From positions 1-7,378 of the forward strand of contig CALESS010000124.1 in assembly GCA_937907495.1 (NCBI GenBank): DNA of 7,378 bases, read 5' to 3'. The notes below the pieces were generated by a model, which did no database searches, was not told the DNA's origin, and saw only the letters and a list, made by a program, of their open reading frames with translations. This DNA comes from an uncultured Anaerolineaceae bacterium (GTDB taxonomy: Bacteria > Chloroflexota > Anaerolineae > Anaerolineales > Anaerolineaceae). Below are positions 1-5,218 of the stretch, piece after piece (position 1 is the first letter of the stretch; the number at the start of each line of letters is the position of its first letter). The position numbers and the translations under genes were made by a program.

Positions 1-2
1 AA

Positions 3-65
3 ACGGTGGCTTTGTGTAAGTGCACCTGTGAGGGTGAGGATTGCGACTGCGGGCATAACAAATAA
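3..65 (+). CDS. Possible C-terminal end of an upstream cysteine-rich protein (partial)
   Basis: One reading frame at the left edge is open from position 3 to a TAA at 63-65. It ends in the residues CKCTCEGEDCDCGHNK, with five cysteines (pattern CxCxC, then CxC) and a histidine close to the end. This spacing resembles the metal-binding tails of bacterial metallothionein-like or other cysteine-rich small proteins, but 20 codons are too few to assign a family. A GTG at 6-8 could in principle start a mini-protein, but no ribosome binding site is visible in the few bases before it, so a truncated upstream gene is more likely. Rival readings exist: another frame stays open to a TGA at 112-114 with an unremarkable basic sequence, and the third stops at 17-19. 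I favour the cysteine-rich frame only for its composition. Confidence 0.3.
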   Translation, partial: TVALCKCTCEGEDCDCGHNK

Positions 66-80
66 GCGGCGCTTGCCCGA

Positions 81-119
81 GCAGCTTATCGCAGAACCGC
101 TTTTCAGCGGCTGAGCTGC
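81..119 (+). other. Nested inverted repeats in the leader region
   Basis: Bases 81-88 (GCAGCTTA) can pair with 112-119 (TGAGCTGC), giving eight pairs including one G-U. Inside this, CCGCT at 97-101 pairs with AGCGG at 106-110 around the loop TTTC. No T-tract follows, so it is not a standard intrinsic terminator. The sequence TTCAGCGG at 103-110 recurs at 131-138, so the CCGCT arm could pair with either copy. If the frame ending at 112-114 is coding, these bases belong to a gene and the structure means less. Confidence 0.3.
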
Positions 120-164
120 GGTAGAGTTGATTCAGCGGTATGTCATAAAGGATTCGTTGGACTT

Positions 165-213
165 AATGGGGTGAAGCAGTCATTCCCAAATGATTGCTCC
201 TCCCCATTCTTTT
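165..213 (+). terminator. Terminator-like stem-loop in the leader of the envelope operon (possible attenuator)
   Basis: Bases 165-184 and 189-208 form a 20-position stem around a four-base loop (CCCA, 185-188). Seventeen positions are Watson-Crick pairs and one is G-U (179/194). Two are mismatches (172/201 and 174/199). The foot of the stem is AATGGGG against CCCCATT. The T-rich run TTCTTTT (207-213) begins at the end of the stem, giving the usual shape of an intrinsic terminator on the + strand. The ribosome binding site of the next gene starts at 214, so there is almost no room for a promoter between this element and that gene. It is therefore either an attenuator in the operon's own leader, or a terminator for an upstream gene that is partly read through. 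A DNA-level operator is a less likely alternative for so long a dyad with a T-tail. Confidence 0.55.
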
Positions 214-220
214 GAGGTGA
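214..220 (+). promoter_or_regulatory. Ribosome binding site of the glycosyltransferase gene
   Basis: GAGGTGA lies directly before the ATG at 222, with GAGG separated from it by four bases. The spacing is slightly short, but this is the only purine-rich site nearby and it supports the ATG at 222 as the start. It begins one base after the T-run of the 165-208 stem-loop, so a ribosome bound here would sit against that structure. Confidence 0.65.
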
Positions 221-221
221 A

Positions 222-1223
222 ATGCCGATCGTATCCATCATCATTCCCTGTTATAACGAGGAGAAGACCATTGGCGGGCTGCTGGATGCCATTCATCAGC
301 AGACGTTTCCATTGAACGAAATGGAAGTGATCATTGCGGATGGCCGATCCAGCGATGGAACGTTGGCAGAGATCAATCGGTTTCAAGCCACGCACCCGCT
401 CCTGATGGTCAGACTGGTGGACAATGAACGGCGGAACATCCCGGCGGCGTTGAATGCCGCCATCCAGGCAGCACAAGGGGAGTACATCGTGCGGTTGGAC
501 GCTCATTCCCAGCCGAACCCGGCGTATGTGGAACGCAGTATCCAACTGGTGAAGGAAGGGAAGGGGGAGAATGTGGGCGGGGTCTGGCAGATTGAACCCG
601 GCGGAGACGGGCTGATAGCCAGGGCGATCGCCATCGCGGCAGGTTTGCCGCTGGGGGTGGGAGATGCCCAATATCGTTATGCAACCCGGGCCGGGGTGGT
701 GGATACGGTGCCGTTTGGGGCTTTTCGCCGCAGCCTGGTGGATGAAATCGGTGGGTATGATGAAAGCCTGTTGACCAACGAGGATTATGAGTTCAATACC
801 CGCATCCGCCAGAACGGAGGAACCATCTGGCTGGAGCCGGAAATTCGATCGGTGTATTTTGCCCGCAGTTCGCTCAGCGCCCTGGCACGCCAGTACTGGC
901 GTTACGGCTTTTGGAAGCTGCGAATGCTGCGGCGCTACCCGGGCACGCTGCGCTGGCGCCAGGCGTTACCGCCACTCTTCGTGCTGAGTTTGGTGGTGCT
1001 AATGGTGCTGTCACCCTTCTGGCGGTTGGCAGCGTTCGGTTTACTGGCAGAGGTGGTATTATATATGGGAACTCTCTTCATTGCCTCCATCCCCTCTGCA
1101 CTGAAGAAGCGGGATGTGTGGCTGGTGTTCGTCATTCCGCTGGCGATAGCCACCATGCATTTTAGCTGGGGGGCTGGCTTCTGGATAAGCTTGATGACTG
1201 CGAGAAAAACAAACAAGAGATGA
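222..1223 (+). CDS. Family 2 glycosyltransferase, ExoA-like, membrane-anchored
   Basis: This 333-residue protein should transfer a sugar from a nucleotide donor to a lipid-linked or membrane-associated acceptor at the inner face of the cytoplasmic membrane, during exopolysaccharide or envelope-glycan synthesis. The N-terminus (VSIIIPCYNEE, residues 4-14) is the first strand and loop of the GT-A fold. ADG at 39-41 contributes to nucleotide binding. RLDAHSQ (91-97) carries the DxH form of the metal-binding DxD motif seen in ExoA-type succinoglycan glycosyltransferases. NED at 186-188 supplies the likely catalytic acid, and RQYWRYGFWK (223-232) corresponds to the (Q/R)xxRW-like region. Two or three hydrophobic segments follow, about 249-264, 268-290 and 300-322, and should anchor the C-terminus. 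The length fits ExoA-like proteins. Its stop overlaps the next start (ATGA), so it is the first full gene of the operon. The donor and acceptor cannot be told from sequence. Confidence 0.9.
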   Translation: MPIVSIIIPCYNEEKTIGGLLDAIHQQTFPLNEMEVIIADGRSSDGTLAEINRFQATHPLLMVRLVDNERRNIPAALNAAIQAAQGEYIVRLDAHSQPNPAYVERSIQLVKEGKGENVGGVWQIEPGGDGLIARAIAIAAGLPLGVGDAQYRYATRAGVVDTVPFGAFRRSLVDEIGGYDESLLTNEDYEFNTRIRQNGGTIWLEPEIRSVYFARSSLSALARQYWRYGFWKLRMLRRYPGTLRWRQALPPLFVLSLVVLMVLSPFWRLAAFGLLAEVVLYMGTLFIASIPSALKKRDVWLVFVIPLAIATMHFSWGAGFWISLMTARKTNKR

Positions 1224-3115
1224 AACGAAAGATCAACATTCGAAATCGTTATTTATTATTAGCTGATGTAACTTTGATTCTGGTCTCAGTGCTGGGTAGT
1301 TATGCCATCCGATTAGAATTAAGCCCGCAATTCTTCCTCTACCTGAAGTCGGCAATCTGGATGGTAGTAATTTCGATGGTGGTCAAGCCCGTCACCTATT
1401 ACTTCTTCGGCCTCTACCGCCGAATGTGGGCCTATGCCAGTATCCAGGAGCTGAAACTCATTGCCCTGGCGGTCAGTTCGGCATCGGTTTTTGTTTCGGT
1501 GCTGATGATCGGCTTCTTTTCTGCCAAGGTTTTCACCAACTTCCCCCGATCCGTTCTGGTGATTGACTGGGTGCTTTCGCTTTTATTGGTTGGCGGCCTG
1601 CGATTTGCCCTGCGAGTGTTGGCGGAAAGCCAATCGGTTAATGCGGCGAAAAAAGCCAGCGGTGCAGTGAAACGGGTTCTGATTATTGGTGCAGGAGATG
1701 GCGGCGCATTGGTGGCGCGGGAACTGCAAAAGAACCCGCAGTTGAACCTGACCCCGATCGGCTTTCTGGATGACAACCCCGCCAAACAAAAACAGCAGGT
1801 GTATGGTATCCCGGTGGTGGGGACGATCAACGATCTGGCTCATGAACTGGATCATAAGATCGTGGACGAAGTGGTCATTGCGATCCCCAGTGCCCCGGGC
1901 CGGGTGATGCGGGCGGTGGCCGATATCTGCCGTCTGAAGGGGGTTCCGTTTCGAGCCATGCCGGGGATTTACGAGCTGTTGGGCGGCAAGGTCTCCGTCA
2001 GCCGGTTGCGTGAAGTGGATATTGCCGATTTGCTGCGCCGGGAGCCGGCCCACATCCGAGATCAACAGGTGGGGGGGACGATCAATGGCCGGGTGGTTCT
2101 GGTGACCGGGGCCGGCGGCTCAATCGGCCGCGAATTATGCCGCCAAATTGCCCGCTGGGGTCCTTCCGAATTGGTGCTGCTGGGTCATGGAGAGAACAGT
2201 ATCTTCGAGACCTTACTCGAACTTCGGGAGAGCTTCCCCAGCTTGTATGCCCGCCCGGTGATTGCCGATGTGCGGGATTTACCGCGCTTGATGGCCATTT
2301 TTGAGCGCTTCCGGCCGCAGGTGGTGTTCCATGCGGCGGCTCACAAGCATGTTCCGCTGATGGAAGCTAATATCGAGGAGGCAGTTAATAACAATATTCT
2401 CGGAACCCGCAATGTGGTGGAAGTGAGCCTGGCTCATCGAGTGGAGCGATTGGTGATGATCTCCACCGATAAGGCAATCCGGCCGATTAATGTGATGGGG
2501 GCCACCAAGCGGATGGCCGAAATGATGGTGATTGATGCTGCCAATCGGTCTGGAAAGGCGTTTTCAGTGGTGCGGTTTGGAAATGTGCTTGGGAGCCGTG
2601 GGAGTGTGGTGCCATTATTCAAACGACAGATTGCACTCGGCGGACCGATCACGATTACCCACCCGGATATGAAACGCTATTTCATGACCATCCCCGAGGC
2701 GGTGTACCTGGTTCTGCAGGCCGCCAGCCTGGGCGAGGGCGGGGAGACCTTTGTACTGAATATGGGGCAGCAGGTTCGTATTTTGGACCTGGCGGAAGAT
2801 CTGATCCGTCTATCTGGTTTGGAGCCTGGAAAGGATATTGAAATCACCTTCACAGGAATCCGACCGGGGGAGAAACTGGCAGAGGATTTGTGGGATGAGG
2901 GGCATCCTTTCCTGCCCACTGAACATCCGGATATTTACTCGCTGCAGGAGAATGATGCTCTGCAGGGAGAAGCGCTGAAATCAACCATAAACGAACTGAT
3001 TGGGTTGGCGCAGCAAGGGGAGGGGGCGGCAATCATCACCTTGCTGGATGAATTGATACCCGGCTCTGCCATTCGCAGCACGCCCCCGCCTGAGCTAACC
3101 ACTGTGGATTCATGA
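1220..3115 (+). CDS. Membrane-bound NDP-sugar 4,6-dehydratase (CapD/WbpM/FlaA1 family, long form)
   Basis: The 631-residue protein has the full long-form layout. The N-terminus has about four membrane segments (residues 12-29, 42-64, 79-101, 109-133). A first Rossmann domain follows with GAGDGG at 157-162, then a catalytic extended SDR domain with TGAGGSIG at 296-303. Known relatives (WbpM, PglF) convert UDP-GlcNAc to UDP-4-keto-6-deoxy-GlcNAc using bound NAD, the entry step to diamino- and 6-deoxy-sugars. The active site is typical of this family: STDKA (415-419) supplies Thr, Asp and Lys, and MGATK (426-430) has Met in place of the usual SDR tyrosine, with Lys430 four residues on. RFGNVLGSRGSVVP (452-465) and TGIRPGEKL (545-553) are further family signatures. 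The start overlaps the glycosyltransferase stop by four bases and has only a weak binding site, suggesting translational coupling. No partner aminotransferase is in the window, so the final sugar is unknown. Confidence 0.93.
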   Translation: MKRKINIRNRYLLLADVTLILVSVLGSYAIRLELSPQFFLYLKSAIWMVVISMVVKPVTYYFFGLYRRMWAYASIQELKLIALAVSSASVFVSVLMIGFFSAKVFTNFPRSVLVIDWVLSLLLVGGLRFALRVLAESQSVNAAKKASGAVKRVLIIGAGDGGALVARELQKNPQLNLTPIGFLDDNPAKQKQQVYGIPVVGTINDLAHELDHKIVDEVVIAIPSAPGRVMRAVADICRLKGVPFRAMPGIYELLGGKVSVSRLREVDIADLLRREPAHIRDQQVGGTINGRVVLVTGAGGSIGRELCRQIARWGPSELVLLGHGENSIFETLLELRESFPSLYARPVIADVRDLPRLMAIFERFRPQVVFHAAAHKHVPLMEANIEEAVNNNILGTRNVVEVSLAHRVERLVMISTDKAIRPINVMGATKRMAEMMVIDAANRSGKAFSVVRFGNVLGSRGSVVPLFKRQIALGGPITITHPDMKRYFMTIPEAVYLVLQAASLGEGGETFVLNMGQQVRILDLAEDLIRLSGLEPGKDIEITFTGIRPGEKLAEDLWDEGHPFLPTEHPDIYSLQENDALQGEALKSTINELIGLAQQGEGAAIITLLDELIPGSAIRSTPPPELTTVDS

Positions 3116-4107
3116 GCGAAATTTCTTCCGGCGAATGGGAAAAATTGCAGGAGCAATATCCCCGGGCGCATGTGTTGCAAACGAGCGCATGGGGCAAGGT
3201 GAAGAGCGGCTTTGGCTGGGCGGTGAAGCACGTGGCCCAATCTGGGGCTGGAGCACAAATCTTATTCCGCAAGCTGCCCCTGGGTTTCCACATTGCCTAC
3301 CTGCCCAAAGGACCATTGGGGGAAGATTGGACCACCCTCTGGCCGGAGGTGGATAACCTATGCCGCCGGATGCGCACTATTTTTCTGAAAGTGGAGCCTG
3401 ACGCTTGGGAGGAAGATGCAGAGGTCTTGCTGTCCCGCTTTCCAAATTTTCTCTATCCAGCCAAGTCCATCCAACCCCGGCGGACGATCATTGTGGATCT
3501 AACGGGGGAGCCGGACAGCTGGATGGAGCGAATGAAACAGAAACATCGCTACAATACCCGGCTGGCAGTGAAGAAAGGGGTGGTGGTGCAATCCTCCAGT
3601 GACATCGGCGCGTTTCACCAGATGATGCTGACCACCGGCTTACGGGATACGTTTGGGGTGCATAGCCGGGATTATTACCAGAAGGTCTATGATCATTTTT
3701 CACCGGCAGGCAAATGCCTGTTGCTGCTGGCAGCGTATGAAGGCCAGCCGCTGGCGGGAGTCATGGTGTTGCGGGAAGGGCAACGAGCCTGGTATTTTTA
3801 CGGGGCTTCCAATAACCTGGAGCGGCAGCGGATGCCTGCCTATTTGCTGCAATTTGAAGCCATGAAATGGGCAAAGGAAATGGGCTGCAACGAGTATGAC
3901 CTGTGGGGTGTGCCCGATGAAGACGAAGCCACCCTGGAGCATGAATTTGAAAACCGAAATGATGGATTGTGGGGTGTATACCGCTTTAAGCGCGGCTTTG
4001 GCGGGACGTTGAAACGATCGCTGGGGGCGCTGGATAAGGTATACATTCCCTCCCTCTATGGGCTGTATAACCGTTACCTGCAAGTCCGTGGGGGATGGAA
4101 TGGCTGA
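3112..4107 (+). CDS. FemAB/FemX-like aminoacyltransferase, first paralogue
   Basis: This 331-residue soluble protein belongs to the FemABX group: two GNAT-like domains that, in characterised members, move an amino acid from aminoacyl-tRNA to the peptide of a peptidoglycan precursor. The N-terminal HVLQTSAWGKVK (20-31) is the family's opening motif. The linker WMERMKQKHRYNTRLAVKKG (137-156) holds the conserved lysine/arginine-rich RYNxR segment. YDLWGVP (262-268) and LWGVYRFKRGFGG (286-298) are C-terminal signatures. Its length matches the short FemX type and it lacks the long coiled-coil arm of staphylococcal FemA. Between YDLWGVP and the last signature it carries an acidic stretch (about 269-282) that is some eight residues longer than in the second paralogue. 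It starts inside the dehydratase stop (ATGA) with no clear ribosome binding site, so it probably depends on coupling. The amino acid and acceptor are unknown. A glycan acceptor is possible, since FemAB-related proteins also occur in exopolysaccharide loci. Confidence 0.88.
   Translation: MSEISSGEWEKLQEQYPRAHVLQTSAWGKVKSGFGWAVKHVAQSGAGAQILFRKLPLGFHIAYLPKGPLGEDWTTLWPEVDNLCRRMRTIFLKVEPDAWEEDAEVLLSRFPNFLYPAKSIQPRRTIIVDLTGEPDSWMERMKQKHRYNTRLAVKKGVVVQSSSDIGAFHQMMLTTGLRDTFGVHSRDYYQKVYDHFSPAGKCLLLLAAYEGQPLAGVMVLREGQRAWYFYGASNNLERQRMPAYLLQFEAMKWAKEMGCNEYDLWGVPDEDEATLEHEFENRNDGLWGVYRFKRGFGGTLKRSLGALDKVYIPSLYGLYNRYLQVRGGWNG
4090..4095 (+). promoter_or_regulatory. Ribosome binding site deciding the start of the second FemAB-like gene
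   Basis: GGGGGA lies four bases before the ATG at 4100, inside the end of the preceding gene. It supports 4100 as the start over the in-frame ATG at 4058, which would add 14 residues that do not resemble the family N-terminus. Confidence 0.55.
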
Positions 4108-5218
4108 GTGGCGCGGTCAAGCGGGTGATTGGAACGAGATGATCCGCTCGTTGCCGGGGACGCATCTGCTGCAAACCTGGGAATGGGCAGAAGTGAAAGC
4201 TCAAACCGGTTGGAAGAGGCTGCCGCAGATCTGGCGGGATGCTGAGGGGAAAGTGGCAGCCGCCGCCATGGTCCTACAAAAACCCATCCGCCTGGGTGGT
4301 TTTGCCGCCAAAACTTGTATCCTGTACATTCCACGGGGTCCGCTGTTGAATTGGGCGGATGTTGGGTTACGGAGTAAGGTACTGGATGATTTGCAAGCGT
4401 TAGCCCGCCGGGAAGGAGCCATCTTCCTTAAGCTGGATGCTGAGGTGATGCTGGGGCGGGGCGAACCGGGTGCGGCAGAAGCGATCGAGCTGCCCACTGG
4501 CCGAGCGATGGAGACGGAATTAAGCCGGCGGGGGTGGAAGTATTCTCAAGATCAAATTCAATTCCGCAACACCGTCTGGATCTCCCTGGAGGGAGATGTG
4601 GAAGAGTGGTTGGGTCGGATGAAGCAAAAGAGCCGTTACAATATCCGGCTGGCGGAGAAGAAGGGTGTGCGGATTCGGGAGGGAGAAGAGGGCGATCTAC
4701 CGATTTTATATGATATGTACACCAGAACCTCCATCCGGGATGGATTTGTCATCCGCCCCAAAGAATATTACCTGATGGTTTGGCAGAAATTCATACAGGC
4801 CGGGATGGCAATCCCCCTGGTGGCAGAAGTAGAAGGGGAAGCCATCGCAGGAATGGTACTCTTCTGGTTTGGAAAGAAAGCCTGGTATATGCACGGTATG
4901 TCGCTTGAAAAACACCGTGAGAAGATGCCGAACCATCTTCTGCAATGGCAAGCAATGCGCATAGCCAAAGAACATGGGGCGGCGATTTACGATCTGTGGG
5001 GTGCGCCCGAACAATTTAACGACCAGGATGGAATGTGGGGCGTGTATCGTTTCAAACAGGGGTTGGGTGGTGAGGTGATCCGCACTTTGGGGGCCTGGGA
5101 TTACCCGGCTCGCCCTCTGTTATACCGCTTGTACACGCAAACCCTGCCTGCGGTCCTGGATGGGATGCGAAAACGGGGATTACGTAAAACGCGCCGCACG
5201 GTGGGCCAGCCGGATTAA
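4100..5218 (+). CDS. FemAB/FemX-like aminoacyltransferase, second paralogue
   Basis: From the ATG at 4100 this is a 372-residue protein of the same two-GNAT-domain FemABX family as its upstream neighbour. THLLQTWEWAEVKAQTGW (21-38) aligns with the first paralogue's N-terminus. The conserved linker MKQKSRYNIRLAEKKGV (174-190) is almost the same in both proteins. YDLWGAP (297-303) and MWGVYRFKQGLGG (312-324) complete the signature. It is longer mainly because of a middle insertion (about residues 113-150) between the two domains, and it lacks the acidic insertion of the first copy. The basic tail (RKRGLRKTRR, 357-366) could contact tRNA or membrane, but this is only a guess. An ATG at 4058 would give 386 residues with more overlap; I prefer 4100 for its binding site and better family alignment. 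The pair looks like an old tandem duplication with later divergence. Such pairs, like FemA and FemB, can add successive residues to one precursor. The stop overlaps the - strand kinase stop. Confidence 0.88.
   Translation: MAEWRGQAGDWNEMIRSLPGTHLLQTWEWAEVKAQTGWKRLPQIWRDAEGKVAAAAMVLQKPIRLGGFAAKTCILYIPRGPLLNWADVGLRSKVLDDLQALARREGAIFLKLDAEVMLGRGEPGAAEAIELPTGRAMETELSRRGWKYSQDQIQFRNTVWISLEGDVEEWLGRMKQKSRYNIRLAEKKGVRIREGEEGDLPILYDMYTRTSIRDGFVIRPKEYYLMVWQKFIQAGMAIPLVAEVEGEAIAGMVLFWFGKKAWYMHGMSLEKHREKMPNHLLQWQAMRIAKEHGAAIYDLWGAPEQFNDQDGMWGVYRFKQGLGGEVIRTLGAWDYPARPLLYRLYTQTLPAVLDGMRKRGLRKTRRTVGQPD

Noticed and set aside
115..164. Promoter for the envelope operon
   Set aside because: TTGATT at 127-132 resembles a -35 box, but no acceptable -10 box lies 16-18 bases downstream. 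The promoter may be further upstream.
180..671. - strand open frame of 163 codons opposite the glycosyltransferase
   Set aside because: It overlaps the conserved GT2 domain and has no domain signature or supporting start context.
2071..2077. Run of seven Gs in the dehydratase gene as a phase-variation site
   Set aside because: The frame is intact on both sides, G-runs of similar length occur elsewhere in the window (for example 6910-6916), and there is no other sign of slippage control.
4058..4099. Upstream in-frame ATG as the start of the second FemAB-like gene
   Set aside because: The added residues do not match the family N-terminus, and the ATG at 4100 has a GGGGGA site at good spacing.
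5186..5200. Weak hairpin with four Ts on the - strand, just past the kinase stop
   Set aside because: The stem has only four pairs including a G-U, with a three-base loop. It is too weak to call a terminator.
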